Shown: positions 1 through 11,410, counted from the first letter of the stretch. The stretch is 64,000 nt of DNA from Nannobrachium achirus (GCA_963921795.1 OY997641.1:27717035-27781034); one strand, 5' to 3'. Notes: generated by a model from the sequence alone, not told the origin. Numbers and translations: made by a program.

Positions 1-390
1 GTTCTAACATGGAACACACTTACATACTGTATGTGTACTGCGAGGCAACGCTGTTGTGCGGCAGGCGTTAGGTCTCTGATGGGCTATGTTCAATCACTCC
101 TCTGCGATGTTGCTGGCCACAAAATCTAAAATATAAATTCTTAATCAAGCGGAATGTTATATGGGGCAGTGTAGCTTAGTATTTGATGTATAAACTCCAG
201 TTAAGTTTCACTTTTTATCATGGCTTGGCTTTTAAAAGAAATCAACGGCTTTGCTCTGACAGTCATTCCTGCCAAGCTTGGCACAATTAGCTGTGTTGGA
301 CTTCCTGTCAGGTGGTGAGACTGGGCAGCATCACATCAGATTCACCGACCCTCAACACAGGGTGCTGAGCTCACTCCTACACTTGTACAC
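1..390. other. non-coding stretch, nothing recognised
   Basis: AT-rich DNA without a credible reading frame, RNA gene or recognised repeat. Confidence 0.5.
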
Positions 391-500
391 CAGTGGTTCT
401 CAAACCATTTCACTACTTGTGACACTCATTTATTAAAACAAAAATAAGTTGAAATGTGAAGAGACGAGGTTTCTGCCCGACAGTAACGATGAGAGATATA
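391..500. repeat. hAT-like end joined to a family-D repeat end
   Basis: It opens with CAGTGGTTCTCAAACC, a typical terminal inverted repeat of vertebrate hAT-type elements. It closes with GAGGTTTCTGCCCGACAGTA, which matches the right end of the family-D palindromic repeats at 20344, 59159 and 63310. No matching left end was found, so it is a remnant. Confidence 0.5.
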
Positions 501-1133
501 TGATGTACTGTATGTATCTATGTACAGTATGTATGACTTTGAATACACTCAATTGTAATTAAACTGACACCATCACTTTATATACTGTAATTATGAATCC
601 ATTCCTACATATTTCATTTGGACCTATTTTATAGCATTTGGACATATTTGATATCTTTTGCTGAGCTATGTCTCTTGATATTTCTTGTTTTGTTAATTGC
701 CATTTTCCTTTTCATACGCAATTTGTGGGAACCTTTACGCCTGTAAGGTACTTCAAATTTACTGTGTGGTTGTTCTGCACCTTCAGTTTATGTTTTCTTC
801 CATAGCTAGCATAAAACATTCTCAATTAAACTAATACAGTAAAACAGAGCAGTTGACGACAATGAAAATCGGGCAATGTGGCCTCGAGATAAAGGGACAC
901 CATCCAATAGCGTGGTTTGAAAGCTTCTACTCATCTTAATCCAATTCATTTCATTGTCTGAAAAAAAAAAGAAAAAAAAAACACATTACTGTTGCTCACT
1001 GGAGTGTTTATATGCTTGGCATTTTAATTGCACACACTCAGAGAGGCAGGCATGCACGCAGGAGAGCAAATAATGGTGAGATGAGTCAGTCAGTCAACTA
1101 CAGTGTGCGCTTTTTGTTGCCTACACTATAGTC
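501..1133. other. non-coding stretch, A-rich tract
   Basis: Only an adenine-rich tract at 961-982 stands out. No gene or clear repeat was recognised. Confidence 0.45.
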
Positions 1134-1254
1134 ACTGGCAGCAGGCGCGTCACAAGGGGGTGAAAAGTGGGACTGAGTTACTAGAGCCTAAGGTGGAGGG
1201 GCCTTAATTATTTTATACTTTAATTATTTTATACTTAATTATTTTATACTATTG

Positions 1255-1327
1255 AAAAATAGCAGATATAAAGGCTCACAGCGCAGCACAGAGTGCCGCG
1301 CTGCGAGCTTGTAGATCTGCTATTTTT
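1255..1327. repeat. dispersed hairpin core, full copy
   Basis: The left arm reads AAAAATAGCAGAT and later GGCTCACAGCGC. The right arm reads GCGCTGCGAGCTTGTAGATC then TGCTATTTTT. The arms pair almost completely around a short loop. It lies in hAT family B. Confidence 0.85.
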
Positions 1328-1544
1328 GTGAAAGTCGTGAAAATATGTGCAAATCTTTGAATATGTATTTTTTTTAAGCGTAAATTTGTAACTCAAATTT
1401 TACTTCTGAGAGGTCCCTGGAACTAAATATTTTGAGATGGGGGTCCGTGGCCAAATACATATCATTATAGAAACAGAGGTTTTTCAAAAAACCTTAGAAG
1501 GATTTGAAATATTCAAAGACTTGCACAAATGTTCACTATTTTCC

Positions 1545-1607
1545 AAAAACAGCAGATCTACAAACTCGCAGCGTGGCACGCTGTGAGCTTGTAGATATGC
1601 TATTTTT
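1545..1607. repeat. dispersed hairpin core, full copy
   Basis: Second hairpin in the same hAT element. The left arm has AGCAGATCTACAAACTCGCA; the right arm has TGTGAGCTTGTAGAT then ATGCTATTTTT, with a GCGTGGCACGC centre. Confidence 0.85.
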
Positions 1608-1685
1608 CAATAGTTAAAGTACAAAATAATCCAGTGAATCCTTGTACCAGGGCCCAGAATTTGGTGCGACACCCCTGACTAGCAG

Positions 1686-2244
1686 AGAGCTGTGTTGTGT
1701 GTGCTGTGGACAATGCAAGATCTGCGCTATTTGACTTAACAATGCTTATGCAAGTCAATGTGACACCAGCCAATGACAGGCACAATGATGGGCAAAGAAC
1801 AGGCATCAAAGGGGAGCGCACGTTTTCAGCAAGGAAAACTGATGGAGTCTTATCATTCGCCCACATGCTGGAGCTGCTGCTTGTCAGCTTTTAATCTCTT
1901 TGTGTTGCTCGCTCCACAATATGCACAGACAGACAGACAGATTGAAATAGACATGAACATAAATACTGCCTAACAATATTTCAGGGCCCATTCAATATTT
2001 TCTAGACGCAACCACTGACAAATTACAGGCAAAGAATTACCATTTTTTTTTCAAACTTTCAGGGAATAATAGGACATAATGGGGACATAGTTAACAATAA
2101 AGATGATTCAACTGTCTTGTTTGATTCTTTTATGATTAAGTAATTTATTTTTGTTACAACGTGACACTCAGTCTGGTCCCCATAGCCGGATACAAGACGT
2201 TCATCAATGACTCACCTGGTCTTCAAATTTCTGTTAAATTTATT
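1686..2244. other. non-coding stretch with short (ACAG)n
   Basis: Short open frames on both strands overlap each other and show no family features. A short ACAG tract is at 1924-1940. Confidence 0.4.
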
Positions 2245-3091
2245 GCGACCGTAGGTCGCATTTACTATCAAACCCTGCACAAAGTGTAAGTCCGTCAGTC
2301 AGTCAGTCAGTCAGTCAGTCAGTCAGTCAGTCAGTCTGTCTGTCTGTCACACCTCACACGTCACACTCTTGCCCTGCTCATATCTCCGCAACCGTTGCCC
2401 CGATCCATGCCAAATTTTGCACACACGTTCCTTACCTGCCAAACTACAACCTCCAAGGACCCCCGGAGCTCCAGGGACCCCCAGGTCCCTGGGGGACCCC
2501 CAGATGTAAAAAATGACCAAATGTGCTAAACTGACCAAATGACCACCCCCACGGGGCTGCTCACGGGGAATTCCCGGGGACCACCCACTCCTGGTGCTCC
2601 AGAACGGATGCAAAAGTGGTGGCGCCCCCAGTGGAGGACCCCCTACACTGCAGCTCACATAAAATGCCGTAACTCCGGCTATGAGCGACCGGGACAGCCG
2701 GGGCCGGTACCTATTCGTCCGCCTTGCCGGCGCGGAGACCCCACCCCTCATTTCTCACATGGCCCTCTTCTAGCGCCACCATGAGGCCGATTCTTGCAAA
2801 ACACATTTTTGGACACTGCTCCTACAATTTTTGCCCTAAAATCACGCAAATCGGTACACAGTATGTCTACACTCATCCCATCAACATGAATCTCTCCCAT
2901 ATAGCGCCACCTCCAGGCCGATTTTTAAAAACACATTTTTGGACACTGCTCCTACAGATTTTGCCCTAAAATCACGAAAATCACTACACAGTATGTCTAC
3001 ACTCATGTCATCAACATGGATCAGGAAGATTTTGGCAAAACACATTTTTGCCCTATTTGTGGAGATAAGTGACCTACGGTCGCTTATCTCC
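2245..3091 (+). mobile_element. unclassified element, family A copy 1, palindromic ends
   Basis: The left end is the self-palindrome GCGACCGTAGGTCGC (2245-2259). The right end (3061-3091) is a 14-bp hairpin around TAC whose centre is the reverse complement, GACCTACGGTCGC. The interior carries a (CAGT)n tract and repeated modules with the phrases AGCGCCACC, AAACACATTTTTGGACACTG and TCGGTACACAGTATGTCTAC. Related module arrays lie at 29425, 37775 and 57005. No protein is encoded, and I cannot name the superfamily. Confidence 0.6.
2295..2348. repeat. (CAGT)n microsatellite
   Basis: About eleven CAGT units followed by CTGT units, inside the family A element. Confidence 0.95.
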
Positions 3092-3430
3092 CGATTAGGG
3101 AGTGTTACTGGTTACCCAAAATCCTACCATGCTCCTTTCATCCGTTTGATGGCAAAGCACATCTAGAGTTTGGGCCGCTACGTGGCCATATGGACATATT
3201 GGTCAGAATGGCGGTTCTGGACAACCGCTTATCCGAACTACTTGACAGCGGGCACCACAATCTCTCAAGTCCTTGCCTATGCGTGAGCCTATGGGCGTAG
3301 GGGGTTTGTTTATGGTTATGTCTGAGTCAGAGTGACGTGGCCATGGTCCGCTGGCTGGCCAATCCTCCATTAAGCCAACTGGATGGCTACGGCCAAGGCA
3401 ACCACTACAGAGCTATCCAAAGCCATACCA
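3092..3430. other. non-coding stretch, nothing recognised
   Basis: No gene or clear repeat; overlapping short frames only. Confidence 0.4.
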
Positions 3431-3783
3431 CCATATTTCTACCAGGCTCAGTCGGTAGAGCACTCACCTTTCAACCACTAGGCAGTGGATTCGATCCCAA
3501 GCACTGCCAATTCAGTGTATGAGTATCACGGCTTGGGTGCATACTGGTAAATGGTGCATTTATATAGCGAAAGATTGTGCATTACATTCACACATTCATA
3601 CACCGATGGTGGAGGAAACCATGCAAGGCATCAACCTTCTCACCGGGAGCAACAAGGTGTTCAGAGTCTTGCTCAAGGACTCTTTGACACTAACTTTGGG
3701 GGAGCCCGGGATCGAACTGGGAACCCTTCGGGAACCCTCCGTGTTCTAAGACGGCAACTCTACCCCTGAGCATCTGGCAGCAA
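3431..3783 (+). mobile_element. tRNA-derived SINE-like repeat with common fish tail module
   Basis: The head has an A-box-like GGCTCAGTCGGTAGAGCAC and a B-box-like GGATTCGATCCC, as in tRNA-derived SINEs. The following module (from about 3547) starts TAAATGGTGCATTTATATAG and runs to CTACCCCTGAGCATCTG. Its 3' side contains an antisense B-box-like GGGATCGAACTGGGAACCC. The module recurs at 22269-22560 and 46886-47073, so it spreads separately from this head. Confidence 0.6.
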
Positions 3784-5425
3784 TTCATCTCCCAGGGTTT
3801 TTTAGCGCATTGTGAAACTGGGATAGTCTCCCGCACAATAAGCCTACCTATACTTACTTTTTCTTTTACCCTTTCTTGAAAACTGCAATTGATGGGAGCT
3901 TGTACGACAAATAATTTCACCCACTTTTTGTAAACCAGTAAACCTGTGATGCGACAACAACCTAGAAGTTGAACTTATCAAATGTATCAAAAGATGTGTT
4001 CTCACTCGTCTCTATTCAAACCACTACACTATCCCAGAATGAATCGCATTTGTGACATACCTGGAGCTCAAGGTGAGGTGAAGCTCGCTATTGTGTGCAC
4101 AGGGGCAGGCAACTTCAATGAGTAGCACTGATTTATGTGCTGACTAACATCCACTTTGTGGAATGAGTCATGGGGGACTGGGAGGCGAGCGATTCGTGTT
4201 CCAAAGGGTAAACACCTTCTTTAATTACTTACAGTAGCTGTGACGCGGAGAGAAATTTAATTCACACCTACAAACTTTTAATCAAAATGGACTCTAAAGC
4301 CTGAATTATACTTAGTTGCACGCTCTGTTTTGTTTCATGTATTTGCACAATAAAAACAGTATACAAGGTAACAATTACTAAAAAAAGACAGAAATACTGT
4401 AATTGCGGGTGAGAAAGCAACCCATATACAATAGGGCGTTTAAGGCTTTTTTGTACACTATTTAAATACTTTTGTAATAGATGGTGTTTATACGCTGGTG
4501 TTGCATGCCGCATGACTAACGTGGTCATGCCTCTGGAGATATTGTGATGTTGTGATGTCACGTGTATAGGGATGTCAAAAATGTACCTTTATCAAAATCG
4601 ATTATTCTACAGCACTTTTCGATTGGTAATTGATGAATACATACGTCACACCACGATTGTAGATCAGCTGAAAACGGCTAAAAGTGTCTGTGGGATTTAT
4701 AAAAATCGAACCGATGAAAAGTATTAACCAGAGCTTTGGACAACATAATAACTACATAGAATGAATATGTTGGAACATGGGTTCTTATTTCCACTTCCTG
4801 AAAAGTAATGTAATAATAGCTAGTTATGGCTCCAGTATTTCCGCCCGACAAAGAGAGACCCGTTGGGGGTTCTCCTGGCTCATTAGCTCGTTATCACACC
4901 TGTCGGATGTCGCCAGCACTGTGTTACTTCAGGGTTTGTGTCCTCACGCTCATGTGTGTGCTTTCCAATGACAATATGTGTCGCCCCAGTACAGTATGTG
5001 ACTGAAAAACGGTAATTGCACCAGTATCTCAGGTTGTGATTTATCTCCAGCCATGCAGAATTAAGAGCCTCTACCAACTAATTTATATCGTAGGAATAGT
5101 CACAACAAAACACAAAATACTTCTGGTGCAGTGTTTCTTCGCCATTTTCATTTCAAGGACCCCCAGTTTGATAAGCATTATGCCACAGATCCCCAGTCGA
5201 TTACATGTTTTATCTCTGGGTCCCCAGACCCCGATGTTGAGAACCTCTGAAGCTTTCTGTATTTCTTTTTCTCTCTCTCAGGAGAAGGGCCATAGTCAAC
5301 CTTATCCTGCTGCACACCACCGGTCCCGACTATACCCATCGTGCTTCACCATTCCTGCTGTCCATCATTATCTGATCCAGCCGTTTGTGTGTGCTCGTTG
5401 TGCTTTGCCAAAGCCAGAGCCAGTA
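3784..5425. other. non-coding stretch, nothing recognised
   Basis: No gene identified. A frame of about 133 codons at 5036-5437 has no recognisable domain. A hairpin-core relic (TTGTAGATCAGCTGAAAA) lies near 4658-4676. Confidence 0.4.
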
Positions 5426-5433
5426 ACTAGCAA

Positions 5434-5785
5434 TTAGTGTTTATTTTGACAGCACATTTTTTTAGTCATAGTCTTTTCAATAAAATTCCATTTAGTTTTA
5501 GTCATATTTTATCTCACAACTTGTGAGCTTGTGGATCTGCCATTTTCAGAGCGCAAGCAAACATAAAATGACTTTCCTTTTAGTTCTACTGGATTTCTTC
5601 TCCACTATAGATCCTCCTTAACATTTTAGTCTATTTTTTATTTGTTGACAAAATTGACAATTATATAGTGTCATAGTTTTAGTCATCAAAGCATAGTTTT
5701 TAGTTTTCATTTAGTTTTCGTCAGTGAAAAAAGGTAGTCGACAAACATTATTCGTCATAGTTTTAGTCGCCGAAATCAACACTGC
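5434..5785 (+). mobile_element. hAT-like non-autonomous element, family F copy 1
   Basis: The octamer ACTAGCAA flanks the element perfectly at 5426-5433 and 5786-5793. The ends are inverted: AGTGTTTATTTTGACAGC on the left and GCCGAAATCAACACTG on the right. The interior is rich in TTTTAGTC repeats, and a hairpin-core half lies at 5512. A related, opposite-oriented copy is at about 60445-60980 and a fragment is at 11265-11410. Confidence 0.7.
5512..5548. repeat. hairpin core, half copy
   Basis: Right arm TGTGAGCTTGTGGATCTGCC then ATTTTC, preceded by a short CTCACAA that can pair with TTGTGAG. Confidence 0.7.
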
Positions 5786-5793
5786 ACTAGCAA

Positions 5794-6700
5794 TGTTTCC
5801 TACCTGTAGTTAGTTGTCTGATTAATGGAAGGGGGTGTTGTTGGAATCCTGAAACAACTTGGGGACCCAGACCATAAATCTTTAGATTTTCATCAGATTT
5901 TTTTTCTTTTTTGCATTTCAAGTTAGAATCAAATTATTATAAGATGTGAGAGAGACTGCGCTCTACCTGAATGTTCCTGTCAGGTACATAGGCTATCTTT
6001 CACAAGAATTCAAAATAAACCAATTTAGTGCAATCTGAGTTAAAAAGACTGTGGTTATTTAATTTTTCAGGAGTATGAATACAAATCTAAGGAAAAGCCT
6101 TGATGTCAGCCTCCTCATCTTGTATGCTCATGAATAGTTTACACATATATGCCAACCGAAATCTAAACAAAACTCTCTCAAATGTTTTGGTGAGGATAAG
6201 ATCAACAACAAAATTAGTTTTTGATGTTATTCATCATTTTTATTTTATACAGTACAGACTTTTGCCAACCACACCAACCAATATCAAATGACACAAAAAC
6301 AAACAATGAATGCCGCATTATTCCATGAGAGGCTGAAAGAGTTGCTTGCAATGCTTATAATTCCACGTACGGGCTCTCATCTAGCCGTCTGTGCCTCATT
6401 GCCTAACATGCCTTCATAAAGAAAAGAAAGCCTCAGTGAATGAACTCGCAGATGACAACAACAATGACCAACCCTGCACATGGTTGTGTAACGCCAAGTT
6501 GTCTTACCACAAACAATCAATAACAAATCAATGCAAAATAACACATTTAATCTCACCACGCACCCAAAGAAACTAAGCAAGTCACAGCAGTTTGGATGTG
6601 GACTGAAACACTGTCACCTGATTCTATACATAGCTTCCCCATCAATTCCTGGTGTAATGCGATACACCCAACTCTTCATTATAATTTTGAGGAAGTGTTT
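5794..6700. other. non-coding stretch, nothing recognised
   Basis: No domain-bearing frame or repeat family recognised. Confidence 0.4.
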
Positions 6701-6714
6701 GTTTCTGCATGCAC

Positions 6715-6800
6715 GTATGTGTGTGTGCGTGTGCCGTGCGTGCGTGCATGTGTGTGTGTGTGTGTGCGTGTGCGCGCGCAATCCGCGCATGCGTACGTGC
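6715..6800. repeat. compound TG/CGTG microsatellite
   Basis: Alternating purine-pyrimidine tract of TG, CGTG and CGCG units. Confidence 0.85.
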
Positions 6801-6963
6801 ATGCGTGGCATGGCGTGCGTACCGTATGTGTTGTTTTCCCTACACTAACTGGACAATCTCCAACCCTAGTTATGAGAGACAGACAGCTTTTTCCTATCTG
6901 TAGTTCAGCTATAATGAGATATTCTCTGCCAGCTCTTTACAACAATTCTCGTTGCAAGCTTAA

Positions 6964-7130
<167 letters not shown>

Positions 7131-7495
7131 TGGCTTCTGTCTGGCTAACAGCATTAACTGTAAGCTGTAAATGGCTACAGCTTCATGCAGTTGTGTGCAG
7201 TTATTCACACTAGACAATGAAGGATACCTGGACAGTGAGGTGTGTGGTATCACTTAAAGAGAAATACATGTGTATATACTATAGAGGCCTTGCACAGAAC
7301 GTTTGTAAATGTCTCTTTCTTACAGCATGGCTGCCTGCACTGGTAACTATAGTGCTTTCAAAATTAATTGTCTTAATTTCTGTGCAGTGGTATATTAGGT
7401 CAAATATTGGAAAAGCAAACTATTCCTGTCACAGGGCAACCAGTGCCCTATAATTGACAATAACAGGGACATGCATGCACACAAACTACACAGCT
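7131..7495. other. non-coding stretch, nothing recognised
   Basis: No gene or repeat family recognised. Confidence 0.4.
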
Positions 7496-7499
7496 GCTT

Positions 7500-8110
7500 C
7501 CAGTTAACTCATACCTCGCGATCCCCGTAGAGACCGCAGATTTCCCGCTGTACCGCGCTGCCATGCCCGTAGAGCCCGCAAAGTTTAATTAGCTTTAATC
7601 ATTATGAAAGGATTAAAAGTATTAGCGCAGATTTTCGCTGATTCTGGCTCTTTAGGCCCGCCCCCCTAACTGTATCCGGTCATTTCCGGTCTGGACCGGA
7701 TCCAGCTTTCCGTATCCAGTCTGAGCCTGGGCCATAGTCCCGCCTCCATTGGTTTACTGTGTAACAGAAGTGGAAGCTACTGGGCGATGGAACGCTCGTT
7801 TTTCAATCGGATTCTTGCGTTTGGAAACTTTGATCCAGTCTCTACACGCCTGGATTATGATCCCCGCACATATCGTGCGTTTTGTGCGCGAACGTGTCCA
7901 CGTGTTACCATAGCGCACAGTTGGCTTTTTTCAATGCTTTTTCATGTAAACACTGGCTGATAAGCAGAGATACAGCGTGGCAACGGATATGTCTTTTTCA
8001 ATGGGGTTTTTTGTATTCGAAAGCTTGTCACCGAGTCTACACGTCTACTAGATGAGTCGCGCACAGATTGTGCACGATGCGTGCGCGTGCCCACGTTAAA
8101 AGGTAAGGAC
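7500..8110. repeat. GC-richer block with a diverged direct duplication
   Basis: Two similar segments (about 7790-7920 and 7975-8095) share, in order, a TTTTTCAAT motif, a GTATTC/GCGTTTG region, CAGTCTCTACACG or GAGTCTACACGTC, a GCGCACA-type motif, and CCACGT near the end. The block also has a GC-box-like CCCGCCTCC and an inverted CCAAT (CCATTGG) near 7740-7752. I do not recognise the unit; it could be an old element or regulatory DNA. Confidence 0.4.
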
Positions 8111-8391
8111 AATTTGGCAGCTGCTTACTACAGCTATGTTTAAAATGGCAGAGAAAAAGTTAATATCAAGTGTTTTTTTTTCAAATGCGTTTTCTTTTAG
8201 GGTAGGGTGCCTTAACTCGGTTGAGCACAATAATTTGAGAAATCATAGCAAAGCAATAGCATACAGATGATGCACAGGCAGACAGCCTGCCTGCCAACTC
8301 CAGTAGCCACACACGTCGTCAAATCACAACACCAGCGTGCTTCTGAACCCACATAACAGCAACCAATGGCACGGCGGCCAGGCAGGTAATA
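8111..8391. other. non-coding stretch
   Basis: No feature recognised other than short T-rich tracts. Confidence 0.4.
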
Positions 8392-8399
8392 CTGTATAT

Positions 8400-8846
8400 C
8401 AGGGGTCTTCAACGTTTTCAGGCCAAGGACCCCTTAGTTGAGAGAGATGAAGCAGGGACCCCCACAGCCTTTTTGCGAATTCCACGTGGTTTCATTGTTT
8501 GACAGCACAAGCACAATCATCATTGAAATTCTGGATTAATGTAAATTTGTGTTTTCAGATATTTAACCACTTGAACCGTCAATACTTAATAAACTTGACC
8601 TTTCACTCTGTACTTGGTCTGCTCTTTTTCCCCTCTACAAAACCTCTTTGCCGAAGATTGTTGTGAGTTGTGATTGTTGTGAGTTGTGAGCTTGTAGATC
8701 TGCTATTTTTGTCTTAAATTCTCAGAATAAGAATGCTAGGGTTCAAGTGGTTAATATAAAAAAGGAGAAAAAAGGTTTCTATCACACAAAGATTTGGAGG
8801 ACCCCCTGTAGTGACTCTGAGGACCCCCTGTTGAAGAAAGACCTTG
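8400..8846 (+). mobile_element. hAT-type non-autonomous element, family C copy 1
   Basis: The perfect octamer CTGTATAT flanks it at 8392-8399 and 8847-8854. The left end is CAGGGGTCTTCAACG and the right end is CTGTTGAAGAAAGACCTTG. No transposase is present. Inside lies a TTAA-bounded unit (TTAACCACTTGAACC near 8567, AAGTGGTTAA near 8753) with a hairpin half at 8680. Sister copies are at 10471-10966 and 33909-34255. Confidence 0.85.
8680..8709. repeat. hairpin core, half copy
   Basis: Right arm only: TTGTGAGCTTGTAGATCTGC then TATTTTT. The left half is replaced by small TTGTGAGTTGTGA repeats. Confidence 0.75.
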
Positions 8847-8854
8847 CTGTATAT

Positions 8855-9660
8855 AAAAGATTAGGCTGACTCATAACTCGCCATCAGTCGCCAGATCAGC
8901 CGCGTCGCCCCAACGTCCAATCAACATCATAATCATGTTTATCCATTGTTCCCCTGGCTCCACTGATCAGGCGATGGTGCTTTGTGGGTTACATTTTGTA
9001 TAAAAGGAAGGTTGGATGTGTACTTATATTTAGTTTGTGTTGGGCTGGCAACAAGACACCAGCCAGGGGAGAGAGCTGCTGGCCTTAGTTGCACTATATA
9101 GAGTTGGTTTGTCTGTTTTTTTTTGTCTGAGTATTTATTGTATTCATTTCTATAATTCATTCATTCCTTTATAATGTCTTGCTCAAGGACACTTTGACAC
9201 TAACCCAGATAATCAGATCCTCGTTAACCATGACATTTATAATGACAGACTTCACATTTCGTATCTCCATATTTCAACTTTTTATGTCCCCATAAAAAGT
9301 GTCATACTAACAGCTGTTTCACTCACAAGTATTGCCATTACTTGTTGTATCACGATATGTTGTTTTATAAATATTGAACCATTGACAAGAGCTTGTGAAT
9401 TGAAACACAGCTTTAGAACAGGTATAGAATTGTCAAATGCAAGGCGGTCCTTCACTGATATCGTTGCCAAAAACAAGACTAATATGTGCATGCTTTGTTT
9501 ACTACTGTGGACAGGCTAACAAACCCACCTGTGTCAGTACTACAGTAGCCTCTGAACTTAAGTTATTTGTATTGTGCCTGCACTGTAAAATACTGCACAG
9601 GACTGTGGTATGTCTGGGGAATTAAATACACCCAAAACTGCAATGAACTTTAGTCTACCT
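8855..9660. other. non-coding stretch with a SINE-tail scrap
   Basis: A short piece at 9176-9212 (TTGCTCAAGGACACTTTGAC and following) matches the fish tail module at 3660-3700. No gene seen. Confidence 0.4.
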
Positions 9661-9694
9661 CTTTTTGGAACCTTGGTTGTTTCACGCACATGGG

Positions 9695-9860
9695 TTTATG
9701 CCTTTATTGATAGGACAGTAGACTGACAGGAAATGGGGAGAGAGATGGGAATGACACGCAGCAAAGATAGTCGGGATCAGGAATCAAACCAGTAACACAC
9801 TGTCAGGCTACACTGAGCGTATGTGGTATGCGCCTGGACCGGTAGGCCAGAGAGCCACCT
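9695..9860 (+). repeat. dispersed fish repeat, SINE-like
   Basis: It begins GCCTTTATTGATAGGACAGT and contains AGGAAATGGGGAGAGAGATG, then an antisense tRNA B-box-like GGAATCAAACC. A related copy lies at 35940-36120. The pattern is familiar from many teleost genomes; the class is uncertain. Confidence 0.5.
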
Positions 9861-10004
9861 TCACAGTTCCCCTTTGACTTGTTTACATCAATGCATAGAA
9901 ATTGTTTTAGCAACCATTGTTTCTTCTAACATGGTGGATAAGTGGGCATTCTGTGAAAGGCTAAGGATACGTGGCTTTGTACGGTTAAAAAGACCATACA
10001 CAGA

Positions 10005-10170
10005 TCCCATTCCATGGAGTGGAGAGGAGATGAAGGTCTGCCCTCTATGGTAAAGAGAAAGCCTCCTATCATACATGGCTTTGATCAAGGTTAATAATGC
10101 TGTAGCCTCGTTACCCAGGCATTTGTTGTTTGTTATTCATAATGCTGTGACTGAGTCTTACTCCCTGGAG
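10005..10170 (+). repeat. dispersed repeat, inverted partner at 21588-21720
   Basis: The stretch running GAAGGTCTGCCCTCTATGGT to ACTGAGTCTTACTCCCTGGA occurs in reverse complement at 21588-21720, with small gaps. The two lie about 11.5 kb apart in opposite orientation. No protein is encoded. Confidence 0.65.
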
Positions 10171-10254
10171 GTGGATCAGGCAGCCCATGGGGCCTGACCA
10201 GGGAAGTGATGTGGTGAAGGTCAGCTTCGGTGCAGAGACACGGTGACTGCTGGA

Positions 10255-10360
10255 GGCATTTATACAAAATAAATGGTGCATTTATACATTGTAGCACCTT
10301 TATCCAAAATGCATGCATGCACATATACAGTATTTGTACTAGACCTATATCTATCAAAAT
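10255..10360. repeat. fragment of fish SINE tail module
   Basis: AAATGGTGCATTTATACATT followed by GTAGCACCTTTATCCAAAAT resembles the start of the modules at 3547 and 22269. Confidence 0.4.
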
Positions 10361-10470
10361 GATGGGCTAGAACAAATTGACATTGTGGTCCTTAGAGTGT
10401 AAATGTGTGTGTAAAAAATCTAATTAAACCCAACCAGATATTATGGCCAAAGGGAAGACCCCTGCTAGAG

Positions 10471-10966
10471 CAGGGGTCTTCAACAGGGGGTCCGGGGCGC
10501 TAGGGGGTCCTCAGAGTTACTACAGGGGGGCCTCCAAATCTTGTGTGATAGGATAATTATTTTAAATGAACAACTTGAACCCTCGCATCCCCATTCTGAG
10601 GATAACTTTGGCCAAAAATAGCAGATCTTCAAGCTCTCAACGCCTTGCACTCTAGGCGTTGAGAGCTTGTAGATCGGCTATTTTTGGCAAATAGGTTTGG
10701 TGTAGAGGCAAAAAAAAGAGCAGACCAAGTACAGAGTGAAAGGTCAAATTTACCAAGTGTCAATGATTTAAGTGGTTAAATATCTGAGAAAAAAAAATGA
10801 ACACGAATTTGACAATGCTGCCAATAAAAATATGCAACACAATTTTATACAATATGTTGTGGGGGTCCCTGCTTTATCTCCCTCTCAGCTAAGTGGTCCT
10901 GGGGGTCCCTGCTTTATCTCCCTCTCAGCTAAGCGGTCCGTGGCCGGAAAATGTTGAAGACCCCTG
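10471..10966 (-). mobile_element. hAT-type non-autonomous element, family C copy 2
   Basis: The ends CAGGGGTCTTCAAC and GTTGAAGACCCCTG are exact inverted repeats. The flanks TGCTAGAG (10463-10470) and CGCTAGAG (10967-10974) match at 7 of 8 positions. It is inverted relative to copy 1, carries a nearly perfect hairpin core at 10611, and holds a twofold repeat of a GGGGGTCCCTGC unit at about 10860-10935. Confidence 0.88.
10611..10688. repeat. dispersed hairpin core, best-paired copy
   Basis: 35-nt arms (10611-10645 and 10654-10688) pair at 33 positions around an 8-nt loop. The arm reads GCCAAAAATAGCAGATCTTC, then AAGCTCTCAACGCCT. Both arms carry CTCTC/GAGAG where most copies have CTCAC/GTGAG, a paired change. 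Confidence 0.95.
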
Positions 10967-11264
10967 CGCTAGAGGATCAGCAACATCAGTAGTGTTTATC
11001 CTGCCATCTGCCTATTCCTATTAAATTGAGACAAATTTGACATTTTGGTCTGAGGGCGGCATTAGAGGAAAGGGCATGGGGTTGCTCAAATGGTTGTTTA
11101 TTTTTCAGGAAGCATGATGTCCAAAATCAGTTTAATAGCAATCCGCCCGTTAGATTTCTGTGGGATTTTTTGCTTAATGGTGGTACTAGAGAAAAGGCCA
11201 TCCAGCCAGTAGTTTTTCAGATACCGTATCTTGTTTGGGATTAACCACATGAACCTTAGCATCG

Positions 11265-11410
11265 CTATTCATTTCATAGACTAAAACTAAAACAAAAATA
11301 TTTGACTACCTTTTTCCACAAAAGATCTAAACTATGATGACAAACTATGACTATTGACAATTTGGTCAGCAAATAAAGACCTAAACTAAAATGTTAGGGA
11401 AGGGCCAGTG
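11265..11410 (-). repeat. family F fragment
   Basis: ACTAAAACTAAAAC, TTTGACTACCTTTTTCC and ACTAAAATGTTAGGGA match parts of the elements at 5434 and 60445. No ends identified. Confidence 0.55.

Larger units (their letters stand above)
1142..1677 (-). mobile_element. hAT-type non-autonomous element, family B copy 1
   Basis: The ends form a terminal inverted repeat: CAGGCGCGTCACA on the left and TGCGACACCCCTG on the right. The flanking octamers ACTGGCAG (1134-1141) and ACTAGCAG (1678-1685) match at 7 of 8 positions, as expected for a hAT target duplication. No transposase frame is present. The interior carries two hairpin cores (1255 and 1545). A second copy in the opposite orientation lies at 44188-44678. 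Confidence 0.8.

Noticed and set aside
2347-2751. 134-codon minus-strand frame
   Set aside because: It lies inside the family A repeat; composition follows the repeat and there are no protein motifs.
5036-5437. 133-codon plus-strand frame
   Set aside because: No domain and no splice context; its end runs into a hAT-like element.
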